Positions 1 through 12,499 are shown, counted from the first letter of the stretch. The stretch: 64,000 nt of DNA from Patella vulgata (GCF_932274485.2 NC_065886.2:43697501-43761500); one strand, 5' to 3'. Numbers and translations: made by a program. The notes: generated from the letters alone by a model not told the origin.

Positions 1-186
1 TAACGGCGGGGGTACCCTCATGGAATTGCTTTAAAGTAGTAATATGAGATGCAGGAAATGTGTGTTATAATATTAGAATATTAATTCATAATATAGCTCT
101 AAAAGAATTATATAAGTAACACCGCTGGTCATCATTTGAATTTCATGGCTCAGCTTACGCTGTGATATACACAGATAGATCATTTA

Positions 187-441
187 ATATTTAAAGAAAG
201 ACAGATTTCATATCAACCGCAGATCGCGGGTAAGGTTTCCCCTTGTCAGTTGTGCAGGACAAGAAGGCCTGACAAGGACACCTGTCTCGTCGTAGGGAAT
301 GTGCCGTGAACACATTGGGGTGCACGTAAAAGATTCCTTGGCAGTTGGACTTCGATATAAGAGTAAGCCAAATTTTCGTCTTCATTTAGCCAAGTCGGAG
401 CAGAACAGTGGGATGTTAAACCCCATTTCATTTCATTTCAT
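187..441 (+). repeat. SINE-A copy, 5' part missing
   Basis: This is a copy of the commonest repeat here, called SINE-A. A full copy is about 345 bp, with a tRNA-like head (A-box-like GGCTCAGTGG, B-box-like GGGTTCGATCC), a conserved body and a 3' end GTTAAACCCCATTTCATTT followed by ATTTC repeats. The present copy has the body and the complete 3' end with three ATTTC units but lacks the head. Family status rests on comparing the roughly 20 copies in this window. Confidence 0.8.
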
Positions 442-706
442 TTTTTTATAACGTGGTGCCAATGGTGTGCACGGAGCCACTACACGCTTTCCCAAAACAC
501 CCCCCCCCCCACACACACACACTTCCCTTGTCCCGCACCAAGGTGAAACTAGGTTTAAATGTATTGAGGAACTGTCTCTGCTAACGCCATATTCACTGAA
601 CTATGGTGAATCTTTTTTTTTAAATTGTGTTTTATATCTACTGTTAGGCACCAACTAAACGGGGCTAATAAAGACAGGGGGAATACAGTGTGCTATCGGG
701 TAAATT

Positions 707-1125
707 TTGTCTGGACATCAAAGCTACGGCCTACTCCAACTGCAAAGAGCTCTCTTATGTGCGCGTCAACGGGTTAGGTCTAAATATTATAGTCAACTGC
801 AGATTTGGTCGAAGATCACGAGATATAAACAGGGTTGGTGCTAACCCTAATCCATGACCTCCCGATAACCATAACCCACAATCTCGTCAACAATCACATG
901 CCCTAAACCTATTGACATCTAGCGGCCGTGTCGAAATTTGCAGTTGGCCTTAATATTTAGACCTAGCCCATGTCAACGTGTACAACTAGAAATTATCCAT
1001 ATGTCTTCACCACTGATAAGGTCGAACCAAGCTGCAAAATCTCAAGCAACTCTCTTGGCCTTCGTTGGGATTGAACCCGGTACCTGAAGATTAGCACACC
1101 AGCAACCTACTCACTGAGCCACCGT
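707..1125 (-). repeat. SINE-A copy split by a MITE
   Basis: On the minus strand the tRNA-like head lies at about 1050-1125, with a readable B box (rc of ggattgaacccgg). The body continues at 707-770. The two parts are separated by MITE-3 at 771-969. The SINE is therefore older than the MITE. Confidence 0.7.
771..969. mobile_element. MITE-3, hAT-like, nested in a SINE
   Basis: The ends form an inverted repeat, GGGTTAGGTCTAAATATTA against its complement, and the similarity runs on for roughly 40 more bases. The flanks gcgtcaac and atgtcaac match at 6 of 8 positions and fit an 8-bp target duplication of the hAT type. The interior is rich in AACCC-like motifs and has no coding capacity. A related copy lies at 51161-51367. 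Confidence 0.65.
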
Positions 1126-1593
1126 ATAATTAAAAAGTGTAATGTCAATTGAACAGCAGTGTTCGTAATGAATATTACTCATACTAATACATCAATACAT
1201 TTACAACAAAGAAATTACAACTACGACAAAGAAATTAGTTATTCATTGAAGTTGAGCTTCGGTGATTCTATCAAAGAATTTTAATTCAATCTCTTTGTCT
1301 GCAACTGAGAAACAAAAGAACAAATATTTTATTTATCAGACTGTGAATATAAGAAAAATAATAAGTTTATTTATGTGCATATACTGTATACAAAGAAATC
1401 GACAATTTTGTTTTACACAAATCAAAAGAGTTTTGTCAATTTTAAAGCAACATACGGCAAATAAAAATAACTGTTGGGTTATTTTCCCGACCGACGAAAC
1501 ACTCCAACGTGGCAATGGCTCATCACACAATATGAATTAGGCCTACATGTAGTAGCTATTAGAAAATGAATTTCCTATAAATTAATCGTCTCC

Positions 1594-1960
1594 TTAAAGT
1601 AGCTAAGTCTCTAACTCAATATCATCCAAAATCTTCAGCATTCAAAACGCGAATTATTTGTCAATTTAAGTCAACATTGATGTTGTGATCTTACCGGTAA
1701 AAGATGGGCTTCTGATATCTAATATTTAGGACAAAATAAACATTTTACCATTGGTACACGAATCGTGTACCATACTGTGTTTCAGCGCTATTTGTAACAA
1801 GGAACTCGGAAAACCAGGCTAAGCATATTCAACAAGTCATGTCAAACGGTGACATCATATTCTTATCTGGAGAGCATGCGCAATAAACACATTCTAGTTA
1901 GAGACATTATGTAGAGATGCCCATTCTCTCCAGAACTTCTGTAAATATATTATACAATCT
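1594..1960 (+). mobile_element. MITE-1 copy, 3' end unclear
   Basis: Starts with TTAA followed by AGTAGCTAAGTC, then the family body (a 'gatgttgtgatcttaccg' segment and a 'cacgaatcgtgta' segment). The far end has drifted or been lost. MITE-1 copies begin TTAA|AGGAGCTAAA and end in CTTTAA. They have no open frame, so they are non-autonomous. Confidence 0.6.
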
Positions 1961-2340
1961 CTATCCTTGAACGTATGATATTTTTGTGAGCAGGAAAAAA
2001 TCATATATCTTCAACCCATATTGTCTGTCCAGAGTACACTATTCTTTATACAGAATGTCAATCACAGAGTCTGTGTAGATTTCTTAGCACGTGCATTGCC
2101 CACACGTTGCAAAGTAACACCGGTTCTCACCCAATCACTGTCCGGTAAGCGCCTTACTGAAGCGGTGTATAATTTATTTAAAATGTTTCCATTGAAGCGG
2201 TAATGTCGCGAAAATTTCTCTACTTTAAACAGCATATAATTGTCAAGTAGAACAATCAGTGAGAAAGTTGCTTCTTAGTAATGTATCATAACAACTACAC
2301 AGTAGATATTAAAAGGAAGATTGATATTTGAAAACATAAC

Positions 2341-2384
2341 CACCACTACACCCACACCCACACCCACACCCACACCCACCCCCG
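2341..2384. repeat. (CACACC)n simple repeat
   Basis: A short run of CACACC units, ending in a C-rich stretch. Confidence 0.85.
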
Positions 2385-3189
2385 ATAACATAGTGAAACT
2401 AAACTGTAAAAGAGAATTTTAAAAAAATGGTATTCTCTTTTTTAAATTTCACAATTGTGTATTGTCATAAGAGCGGTACCCACTGAAAGTCTTCGGTGTG
2501 AATCATTTATGCGGAGTTATTGCCATTTTATTTTAACTCGCCATGAGCATTAACCGTGTTGATATTCTGGGTCGAGCATGAATTACTTCAATACTTGACT
2601 CCAATCTCTACGTCAGAGTGTTCCATATTCTTTTTTTTATATTCTGATCGTATTTGGATAGTTAAGGTTAACTCTTTCGAATTTATTTTTGAAATTATTG
2701 TACTAGTCATTGAACACTTGCAATAGATACCAGAGTAACGTTTTTGGGGTACAAATTTTTTCCAGAACTTCATATCTTTTCAAACCTTTAAAGAAATCTG
2801 CCGCCTACGCTCCTAGCGAACTTATGTACATTTGCTAGTTCGATTTTTGGTTACACCCACGTCTATTTTTAACAAGAATAACGATATCGGGGCTTTGTAA
2901 CGATGTTAAAATATAAATAAGCAACGTTTAATGGTCATCGTTTAAACAATAGAACGTGCAATTACTATAATATCTCTTTAACACTTTAACAAAAATAAAC
3001 CATGGAAGGTAACAGCTGCCGTGGCTAGAATACAAACTTTATGTTGTTAGTTTTAGCAATAGATGGTATTAACCTACATGCAAGTAACAATAAGATTTTC
3101 AATTATTTCTTATATGGTCGATTTTTATAAGGTGTTTTTAATCATCTCCTTTCAAACCAATATTGTTGTCCGTTCGGATAAATGCATTA

Positions 3190-3508
3190 ATGAAATGGGG
3201 TTTAACGTCCTACTGTTATGTTCCGACTGGGCTAATGAAGACGTACAAGCGCCATACAGTGTGTTACGAGTGAATCTTGCCCGGACTGCGGCGCTACGGC
3301 CTACTCTTATATCGAATTCCAACTGTCGAGAGAGATTTTACGTTCACGCCTATGTGTACACGGGGCCTCGGTTTTTCGCCACACTGGCAAGGACAACACG
3401 CCGGAAAATGCCGATGAACTTTCTAGGCCAATGCAGGGATCGAACACAGTACCTCCAGCTCAGCGAGCTAACGTCTCAAGCATTGAGCCACCGCGAATCC
3501 CTCCTTAC
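3190..3508 (-). repeat. SINE-A copy, nearly complete
   Basis: Plus-strand order is tail complement (gaaatggggtttaacgtcc), body, then head complement ending gagccaccgcgaatccctc. The B box is readable as the complement of gggatcgaacaca. The long open frame crossing this region is only SINE sequence. Confidence 0.85.
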
Positions 3509-4543
3509 GAAGAAGGCAGGGGGCTATTGGAACAGATTTGAATGTCTCTGGTTCTAATTGAGGTAGTGGTATGAGCTGGGCAATATTTCCGATATATTTT
3601 ACACTTAAGGCATTATCAACGACAGGAAAGGAAATTGCCTAACGAGGATGATCCTCGCCCAATTTATTTTCACTAAAGCCGATAGGTGTTGAATGATATT
3701 ACGTGACGCCTCACGCCTGAAGATTGACGTGTGATATATGGATTACCGTGGCTGTAAATACCCTGTACATTGAATATAAATAAAACTATTTTGTCGAGTT
3801 TACTATATACGACATGATGCCCGACATGTGGTATATTATAGTAAACTTGACACAAACAATAGGGTAAAACCTTAAAAACAATAGGGTGATTGTTTTTATA
3901 TATAGACTAACGGTAAAATTTAAAATAATGATTGACAGCAACAGGTAGATTGAGTGGCAGGTGTGACGGGCCAATGAAATATTGTTTTTATTAAGACAAG
4001 TAGACTTATGGACAAAAGCACTGATTTATGGTCCGGAATTTCATTATTTCATTTGTTGTTTTTCTAGCATTATGTGGTCTTTATCTATAGTAATCTTTAA
4101 AAGACGACAATACGTCAAATCCAAATGTCTGATTTATTGTCTTTCACTTGCTCAAATTGGCCCGATATTTAAGAAGCAATTTTTGTATTTTAGTAGAAAT
4201 CTATTTGAAGCCTAAGTAAGCCAAGCGGCAAACAATCATTTCCGCATTCAAGTTTAATAAAACAAGAATTGAAAAGTTATCTGTATACATTACATTAAAT
4301 GTCATCTTGAGCTCAATGTTCGTGGATAGAAGTGAAATATTATTCAGGTGTCGGTTAACAAGATGGCGATATTAAATCATCGAAATGTAATCTTAGGGCC
4401 AACAGGCATTTTAATAAGGCTGCTTTTTATAATTGGGTATAGTCTGAACATGTGTATTTGTCTTTTAGTCTAGGATATTATGACATGCCAGAATAAAGTT
4501 ATATATAGACGATAACACCATACCCGACCACAAGTACATTGAT

Positions 4544-4958
4544 TTAAAGGAGCTAAACCCCTCAATATTTTCCATAATATTCGAAATTAAAAACTCGAAT
4601 TAGAATTTAATATTGGTCTATTTCAATCAGTATTGATGTTGTTATCTTGTCGTGAAACTATGGCATCGTAATATCTAGTATATAAGACACTATGAATGAC
4701 AATTCTATAATCAATACACGAGTCATGTATTCTTTGTTTTTTGTGTGTGCCATTTGTTATGAACAAAGATAAACATATTCTACTAGACAATGCAGATGTA
4801 ATTAGTAATAGCTAATTCACAAACGACAAAATAATAATAAAAAAAAGGTAGAGTGGAATAATCACAGAAATTAGAATATTTTTTAAAAAAATTGAATATA
4901 AATCACTTTAATTTCGTCTATTTTAAGTCTACAAAGTATAGAGCCAATCGCACTTTAA
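4544..4958 (+). mobile_element. MITE-1 copy with both TTAA ends
   Basis: TTAA at 4544-4547 is followed by AGGAGCTAAACC. The copy ends GCACT-TTAA at 4955-4958. TTAA at both edges is the duplication expected for piggyBac-type transposition. Terminal inverted repeats are weak in this version. Length is about 415 bp, with no coding sequence. Confidence 0.7.
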
Positions 4959-5080
4959 AAGCTTTCTGATCTAAAATGTATTTAAATCAATGAAATCTAA
5001 CATAAGTCAAGGCTATTTAAACGTTACGCTGGTTGATATTGATTTCACGCTAAGACCTTTGTGGGTGTTTGATAAATAAA

Positions 5081-5187
5081 TATTAATTCAGGCCATTCGT
5101 CATAAATGTTATACTTAGATATAAATAATTATATATTAATTCAGCCCATTCGTCATAAATGTTATACTTAGATATAAATAATTATAT
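5081..5187. repeat. 53-bp tandem repeat, 2 copies
   Basis: Two almost identical adjacent units start with tattaattcag, at 5081 and 5134. They differ at about one position. Confidence 0.85.
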
Positions 5188-5299
5188 AATGATAACAACC
5201 ACTATTGGAATTACAGTACATAATTTTAGACTATTTAAATATATGTAAACGACTTGTTTCTTGACGATTATTATAAAGTTTCATTTCGGGATGCAACAA

Positions 5300-5560
5300 G
5301 CACTACGAATTCATAATTCTAGTTTTGAATTTAAGTCTTATGAGCTGTATTCATAATTCTAGTTTTGAATTTAAGATCTCATGATTTGTATTCATAATTC
5401 TAGTTTTGAATTTAAGAGTTTATGTGTTGAATTCATAATTCTAGATTTGAGTTTAAGAATCTATGAGTTGTTTTCATAATTCTAGTTTTTGAATTTAAGG
5501 TATGTGTTGTATTCATGACTATTCATCATGTGTTGTTTTGAAATTAAGATCTTATGTATT
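5300..5560. repeat. 41-bp tandem array, 5-6 copies
   Basis: The motif tcataattctagttttgaat recurs at 5311, 5351, 5392, 5433 and 5474, followed by decayed units up to about 5560. It lies directly beside a MITE-2 copy. Confidence 0.85.
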
Positions 5561-5566
5561 GCATTC

Positions 5567-5960
5567 TTAAAGATACGTTATATAAGATTTGGATACAGAA
5601 CTGCTACAATAATTCAAAAATAGATCATGCAAAATGAATATATTGAAAATTTCATTCAAATTACTAATATTCTGTTCCAAGTTATTACTGTTTGTAGTTT
5701 TGACAAGATGTGTCCATTGCTTGTTTATTATCATAACCACGGCACCCATTATTCGAGGCTTAGCGTTCTCCATTTTTGAATTAGATCATTAAATGGCCGA
5801 ACCGTTCTAATCTACTTAACATCGGACCCATCCGATGACACCGATGGTTGATATCTTGTCATGCTAATAAATGTCTAATTAATAATTTATATAACATTTT
5901 TAAAAAAGGCCTAAAGAAAAACTTGCAATATGCAGATTTAGCTCTTGGAGAATACCTCAT
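5567..5960 (+). mobile_element. MITE-2 copy, right end decayed
   Basis: TTAA at 5567 is followed by AGATACGTTATATAAG, and the family body ends with 'gcagatttagctcttg'. A full MITE-2 starts TTAA|AGATACATTATG and ends CATAATGTATGT|TTAA, so the ends form a 12-bp inverted repeat. The right terminal repeat is missing here. Confidence 0.65.
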
Positions 5961-8383
5961 TAATGTTAGTTTTGAAATAAAGATCCTGTATTTATGATTC
6001 TAGTTTAGAATGCTGTATTCATAATTGTATTCATAAATCTGGTATATGGATATTCTACTTCTAATTTATTAAAATTTTACGTTTCGATACACATACAGGT
6101 ATAATTATCAAGTATATACGTGTTTTAATTTTGTGAAACCTGTTTCTATATGTCTTATAAGGATTAACTTAATTATTTTTGACACTTGTCTCACAGTGTT
6201 GTCATGTGATGAGTTAATTTAGCTAACGATTCATTTTTCACTTTGACATACATAATTTCTCGAGTAACACCAACGGTGTATAATGTGTCTTTGTTTTTAT
6301 TATCCTAATGATTTGGAATATGATGGATCATTTCAAGTTTTGTGTTGAAAAAGTGGAGCTGACCTGCTATAAAATTAATTTATAGAGTTATTAAAACCAT
6401 GCAGGCTTTACATACGCAGATCTTAATACCATATTGCGACAGGTAAAATCTCTAAATGGAATATCAGTCCAAAATGGTTCAATGCATGTTCAGTATTTGC
6501 AAATATAATTTTATGATAGATTAATAATCTGTTAACATTCAACATCCATGGAATACGATACATGGGAAATAGTCCTCACAAACCAGGTCTGTCCATGAGA
6601 GTCGGCATCTGCTCAAATATATACACTGCAGGATTATCTGTTAGTTTAATAAAAATAAAATTTATAGACGCCAATTTTAACTAATGGGAATGTCAAGCAT
6701 CAATTAAATTAAAGATATTGAGAACTGGTGACATTGTTAAAACTTAAACAAAACACAATAACAGCAGCTGTATTGGTTTTATTTCATACTTTAAAAAAAT
6801 CGTTTTGTTATATTTAGAACACATGTTCAATATTTTACTTAGACCGTTTTGTTATTGGTCTAGGTTACATCGACCCACGAAACATTGTCATTGTACGACT
6901 TATGGCGGGTTATTTTGATAAAACCTGGCGGACACGGGTGATGTTTTTCATTTGTTGAAGCAGCGAGCACCGTTATGCAACCGTGGCTGCTGTCGAAACC
7001 CCTTCTATCTAGGTGTGCGTACAAGTAATTTAAAGGCGATAGCTTATATTTTTAAGGGATATCCTCCGCAGATCTTGTGACTAGTCAAAATGGCGGAACC
7101 CATGGATGAAAATCGCGTTATGTGAGATCTGGCTTTCCAACAAATTTGATCAACGCCAATGATGCTATTCAAATTTGTAGCTGCGTGTTTAATGTTCCCA
7201 AAATCACAATCCCATCAGGAGGCGTCTTATGTGGTAGGCCTACAGCTGACTGTCATGTAACACACAAAATGGCAGAATCTCATATTTTTCTTCGTTCGTT
7301 TCGATGATTGATCAGTGATATTATGAGCATCATTATGACCCTCCATTTTGAAACAATAAATGATGTCATTAACATTCACCCTCAATTTTCGTGGTGTGTT
7401 GTTTTATTTCATATTTCATCATACAAATGTAAAAGAATGTCGGACCGTGTGGACGGAAATCCACTACAGGTCCGGCAAATGTGGATTCTATACATACCAC
7501 AAATGCTCGTCTGGACGATACTGTGGGTTCAGTAGCTGAGGTATAAAATTTCCTATGAGAAATAATCGCTGCATTATTGTCAAATCGACCTGCAATATGT
7601 CCTGTTTAAACCTGCTAATAAATAATTTGATTTGACAGAGATTTAATTGGGCTACATGCATTGTTTTGTTTTATTGTGTAAAAACTAAACACAAGCAGAA
7701 CTTTGTTTTCTATTTCTTATATTTGTTTTTTATACCAGAACGTGGGTAAATTGACAGATTGTTTTATTTATTTACGAGTCCATATTAATATTAGGCTATT
7801 GACATGATTTATTGCACACAGCACCCCATCGTCCTGTAGACTTGTTTACCAAACGGAATATGTGACATGAAACACTGCCCCTCAATCATTACGTTTTCTA
7901 CTGGTAAAGTCTTCTAGCCATGGTTATTTTCCGAAACGAAAATGCTGGCTAACTTTACAAAATGGAGTTACATAACCCATCCTAGGAATTTCAAACATCA
8001 GGAACAAAATCCCATAGAGCACAAAGAAACAACAATATTTATATCGTGTATCTACGTGAAAGTCTCGACTTGTAGCATAACCCTCTCGCTTAGCCCCTGT
8101 GTTGAGTTGCATATTGGCTTGTCATTTCTAATAACACGCACGAGTGGTATGGTAATAAATATGGCTTCTAAACTGCACGGGTCATGGCAATTGGTCTTCA
8201 TGTATGTTATTTTAAGTTTAAAAATGTATGTTGACCCCTAGACAGAGGTCATGGGGGTTTGACCAGTTCGCTTTTACCTGTTAAGCTCAATTTGTTCACC
8301 CTGTAGTCCCTAAAAATAACCTAACATATTAATTTCTTGAACTTTGCTTACTTTCATTTTATCATATTAAACTTTTGTTTTTG
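5961..8383. other. No gene recognised
   Basis: AT-rich sequence with short open frames that show no family resemblance or splice-consistent chaining. I see no RNA gene or convincing repeat here. Confidence 0.5.
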
Positions 8384-8620
8384 GGGTGAAGGTGGCTCAG
8401 AGTGTATGGCACGTGGTATTGTCCGATGAAGTTTCTGTCTCGTTTCACCTTGTCAGGGAGGAAGGCTGAGGGACAAGGCAGATATGGAGGGAGAAAACAC
8501 CTATTCAAGTGCCGTATAATCTATTGGCAGCATGTTTAAGATCCCCTGGCAGTTGGAAATCGGGATAAAATTAAACCGTAGCACCGACGCTGAGACAAAA
8601 GTACCAACAGCACAATGAAT
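8384..8620 (+). repeat. SINE-A copy, degenerate
   Basis: The head 'aggtggctcagagtg' and the body piece 'cccctggcagttggaaatcg' are recognisable. The 3' end is lost where SINE-B begins. Confidence 0.6.
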
Positions 8621-8637
8621 GCATAGCCCGGTTAGTG

Positions 8638-8871
8638 CAGAAAACTAGGTCACTTCGGGACTAACATATGGTTCAATTTTATTTTAATAATTCCCTTGGG
8701 CGTAGGGGTCTTTAGCAGCGGGAGGAAACCGGGGAACCCATGAGGTTAGACACGAGACACTACTCATTGTCATGTACATGAGTCAAATCGAAACCACGCC
8801 ACTTGATCCAATGACAGACGTTGTGATTTCACGTGCACGCGTTAAACCACCAGACCCCCCTCCCCCCGCGC
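8638..8871 (-). repeat. SINE-B copy
   Basis: SINE-B is a second tRNA-headed family: head GGCCGAATGGTTAGCACG with B box GTTTCGATTCC, body 'tttcctcccactgctaaaga', then 'gtcccgaaatgacctagttt' and a tail GGACGTTAAACCCCATTTC followed by (TC)n. On the minus strand this copy runs from a C-rich leader (8851-8871) to 'aaactaggtcacttcggg'. The extreme tail is missing. Confidence 0.75.
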
Positions 8872-9051
8872 AGACAAGTAAAACATAAAACGCTTTAAAC
8901 TTTTATGTATAAATTTACTTTCAATACTCTATTACGTCAATTGACCCCCGGACTATAGTCAAGATAATATTACTTCACAGTTTTGTTCGCATGGTTAAGT
9001 GAGAAATTAACGCGGAATGACATTTAAACGAAATTAACAATTAAAGTAGCA

Positions 9052-10008
9052 CAAGGTGCGTTTACACTGGGGTTTTAATCTGAACTAAATTCAGAATAAA
9101 GTCTTATTCCGGATTTAGGCGTCACACTCAATTCTCCAAAATCCAAACTGAATCTGAAATAACGAATCCGTATATTTTTCTGAATTCAATCTGGAATAAC
9201 TATTCCAGATCGGATTATTCGCAGTCGAAATTTGAGTGTTGGCGCGCTTGATGCAGATCAACGGGTTTACCGGAACCGAATAACTCTGAGCGTATGTTCA
9301 CTTCTACTTCCATTTTATCGCTTGGAGAAAAATGTGTGTATTTTCCGGGCCAATAGTCTGCAAATAAATAAAAATTAATATTGCAAACATAAATCAATTG
9401 GGGTAAAGCCTACATAGCCGTTGACCTACCTCACTGAAACATATACTGCTGTAATATAACCAGTTAAAAATCCAAAGATATGGTGTGTTCAGATCACGAC
9501 TGTTCATTTATGGCATAGACATTAGCAGGGCAGGGCAGGGCATCTAGTCTCTATTGTATGTATTGTATGTAGTTCGATTACGACAACAAAATTCATTGCT
9601 TTGCATTGTGCGCGTTTAGTGCTGAAAGAATTTGAATTATGAGAGTGAAGTGCATGTACATACTTGTTGATGGATAGGAAACGCGACCAGGAGAGTAATC
9701 ATCCTCATTCGCTTTTGATTCTGGTGCAGACGAAATCGTGCCCGACGCTCAATGGCAAGATGCCGAAGACGCAAGATTCGGCGTCGTGATCGCCCCTAAA
9801 AATTAAATATTAGCAACAGAAGATCACGAATACGAATGACGGGCGTATCCATCTTGGATATGAATGACCTTCACTTCTTCCAGTTATGTGCATTCAGTGG
9901 GGCGCGTTGTAATTTGAATTCAATCCGAATAAGCTGTAATGTGACGCATGGCTTTTAATCCGAGACAAACCAATACGTCTTCCGGAGGCATGCAGTGTGA
10001 ACGCAGCT
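9052..10008. mobile_element. Possible DNA transposon relic with short inverted ends
   Basis: The left edge (gtgcgtttacactgg) and right edge (complement of gcagtgtgaacgcagct) form an imperfect inverted repeat. Just inside, both ends mention Gaattc/Ccgaat-rich sequence. No transposase frame survives and no clear target duplication was found, so the superfamily is open (Harbinger- or hAT-like ends are possible). Confidence 0.4.
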
Positions 10009-10012
10009 ATTG

Positions 10013-10330
10013 TCTCTAACTCAGTATCATCCAAAGTCTTCAACATTGAAAACACGAATTGTTTGTGAATTTAAATCAACATTGATGTTGTGATCTTACC
10101 GGGAAAAGATGGGGTCTTCGGATATCCAATACTAACGGTGTAGACTGGAATAACAAAACGGTAGAGATTGCCATTCGATTGAGACTTCAGGCGTATTTCG
10201 CTGAACATAACTGATACACTGATTAGAAATTATAGTAAAAACAGAAAGGATTGAAAGTAAATCAGTTTATATACATTCATATTACATTATTTTATGCGTT
10301 GCGACCCATTTGTGTCAATGTCTGTTTTCT
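10013..10330 (+). mobile_element. MITE-1 relic
   Basis: The body segments 'ctctaactcagtatcatcc' and 'gatgttgtgatcttaccg', and the far segment 'gcgttgcgacccatttgtg', match other MITE-1 copies. The terminal TTAA motifs are not intact. Confidence 0.5.
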
Positions 10331-10434
10331 GATTTCAATTAAACAAGACTTGTTAAAGTTAGACCCTGATTTCGTGGAGGGTTCGGCTATGATAAGATCT
10401 AACAAATTTTAGTGCTGTATGTTCAGTTGACCTG

Positions 10435-10506
10435 TCCTGACTTGCTATCTAATGAACAGACGCTTCCGTGTCCTGACTTGCTATCCAATGAACAGACGCT
10501 TCCGTG
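10435..10506. repeat. 36-bp tandem repeat, 2 copies
   Basis: Units starting tcctgacttgctat lie at 10435 and 10471 and differ at one base. Confidence 0.85.
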
Positions 10507-10558
10507 TGGGCAAGTATAATCTTAACCAATCACATTGGATATAATTAAACTTCAAAGA

Positions 10559-11093
10559 GAATAGATAAACAAGCAGTGAGATCCCATTTTAATTAGATTG
10601 GTACCAAATGAAAGTTGATTATTTTCATCTTAATATCTTTTATCTACAACACACGACGAATGTATTTACAAAATAATAAAACTGCACGGACAGAATAGTT
10701 AAACAAGCAGTGAGATCCCATTTTAATTAGATTGGTACCAAATTTAAAGTTGATTATTTTCATCTTAATATCTTTTATCTACAACACACGACGAATGTAT
10801 TTACAAAATAATAAACTGCACGGACAGAATAGTTAAACAAGCAGTGAGATCCCATTTTAATTAGATTGGTACCAAATGAAAGTTGATTATTTTCATCTTA
10901 ATATCTTTTATCTACAACACACGACGAATGTATTTACAAAATAATAAACTGCACGGACAGAATAGTTAAACAAGCAGTGAGATCCCATTTTAATTAGATT
11001 GGTACCAAATGAAAGTTGATTATTTTCATCTTAATATCTTTTATCTACAACACACGACGAATGTATTTACAAAATAATAAACTGCACGGACAT
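10559..11093. repeat. 133-134 bp tandem array, 4 copies
   Basis: Units start 'gaatag(a/t)taaacaagcag' at 10559, 10693, 10827 and 10960, and each ends 'aaactgcacggaca'. The four copies are almost identical, with one or two changes each. This indicates recent amplification or gene conversion. There is no open frame, and nothing links the unit to a known satellite. Confidence 0.9.
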
Positions 11094-11239
11094 ATTAAAG
11101 ACGCAATGTGTGCTTTAAGCGAAATATAATCACCCGTAAACTACACTGTATAAATCTCTAATAGGAATATCAGTAGAAAAATGGTTGAATTCCGTATAGT
11201 ATTTACATCAATCTACTGATCTGCGCCAACAGATGTTAG

Positions 11240-11452
11240 GATGAAACGAAAAACCGACGTCCTGCGTAAACATTGGCGTGCACATAACAGATCCATTAGC
11301 AGTTGAAATTCGATATAAGAGTAGACCGCAACACCACTGTTCGGGCCAAATTTCCCTTATAGCACACTGTACGGGGTATGCCAGTCATCATTAGCCCAGT
11401 CGGAGCAAAACAGTAGGACGTTAAAGCACATTTCATTTCATTTCATTTCTTT
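11240..11452 (+). repeat. SINE-A copy, 5' truncated
   Basis: Contains the body ('cagttgaaattcgatataag', 'cactgttcgggc'), the 'tcattagcccagtcggagc' segment, and the 3' end with ATTTC repeats. Confidence 0.8.
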
Positions 11453-11630
11453 TGAAATGATATGTACTTCCGCCCTAGGTGTAAAGCTTGTGGAAAATCC
11501 CCAAGCTCAAGGGAATATTATTTTATGAGCATAGTTAAATCTATGAGGCTAAATCCGAGAAATATTACGTTTTACATGTAACGCTTGGTGAATTTGTTTT
11601 ATTGTTGATATGTGGATTTCTCGGTGTTGT

Positions 11631-12219
11631 TTAAAGGAACTAAACCTCTAACTCTATAATTTTCAAAATATTCGAAATTAAAAACTCGAGTTAGAATTTA
11701 ATAGTGGTCAATTTCAATCATGTTGAAAACATGGGATCCTAATATCCAATGAACATTTTATAATCAGTAAACGAGTCGTGTTTTCTATTAGTAAGTGCAG
11801 GAGGACCGCACTACACGCAAAACAAAAATCTACAAGATAAACCTTCGGACAAGACAGAAATTAGACATTGCAAAAAATAAACAAATATCAAATCAAGTGA
11901 ATGGATCCGGGGGCCAGCCGTACGTCCACTGGTTTCGGACACTATTTGCGATGAACAAAGAAAAACATATCTTATAAGACAATGCGGAATTAATTAGTAA
12001 TGGCTGATTTACAAACCACAAAATAATACTAAAAGAACATGTATAATGATCTAAATGGTCAGTTTGGACTGTTCACGTATGTCACCGAAATTAATTGATT
12101 AGAAATTACAATAGATTTTTAACAATTGAATATAAATGAATTTTTATATATGCATGCTTTCTGTTTACCTATTTTCTTCTATCTGAAGGTTCCAAAGAAT
12201 GTGATCATATGCCCTTTAA
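11631..12219 (+). mobile_element. MITE-1 copy with internal insertion
   Basis: TTAA at 11631 is followed by AGGAACTAAACC. The copy ends with CCCTTTAA at 12216-12219 after the family 'ggttccaaagaatgtgatc' segment. Relative to the 4544 copy, extra sequence lies at about 11790-11930. Confidence 0.65.
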
Positions 12220-12394
12220 TATACAATTAATAAAAGACATCACTTATAATGTCATAACATAATTTGTCATTGTCACATACGACACAGATGCATCTTAAAT
12301 ACATCTATTTACCCTATCACCATTTTCATTCACCTATTTATATTAGCCCGCGACGGTGACCCTGGGTTCCACTAAGCGTTGTTTCCCCTTTCTG

Positions 12395-12466
12395 TGGCAC
12401 AAACCGCGCATGCGTTGGCGTCAACGTAAAAGAAACCTTGACTTTTGCAACTCGATAAAGAGTAGT
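12395..12466 (+). repeat. SINE-A fragment, degenerate
   Basis: 'gcgttggcgtcaacgtaaaa' and 'actcgataaagagtag' align with the SINE-A body. There are no ends. Confidence 0.4.
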
Positions 12467-12499
12467 GATCATGACAGGTGTCGTACACGACGCATGGTA

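Noticed and set aside
1050-1125. tRNA-like sequences with A and B boxes (also near 3430-3505, 17341, 46340, 55720)
   Set aside because: These are SINE heads: they are attached to a conserved SINE body, lack a complete cloverleaf and occur as dispersed copies. None looks like a functional tRNA gene.
3063-3557. Open frame of 164 codons on the plus strand
   Set aside because: Most of it is the complement of a SINE-A copy. The same pattern of frames appears in other SINE-A copies (58033-58341, 62289-62510), so it is not a gene.
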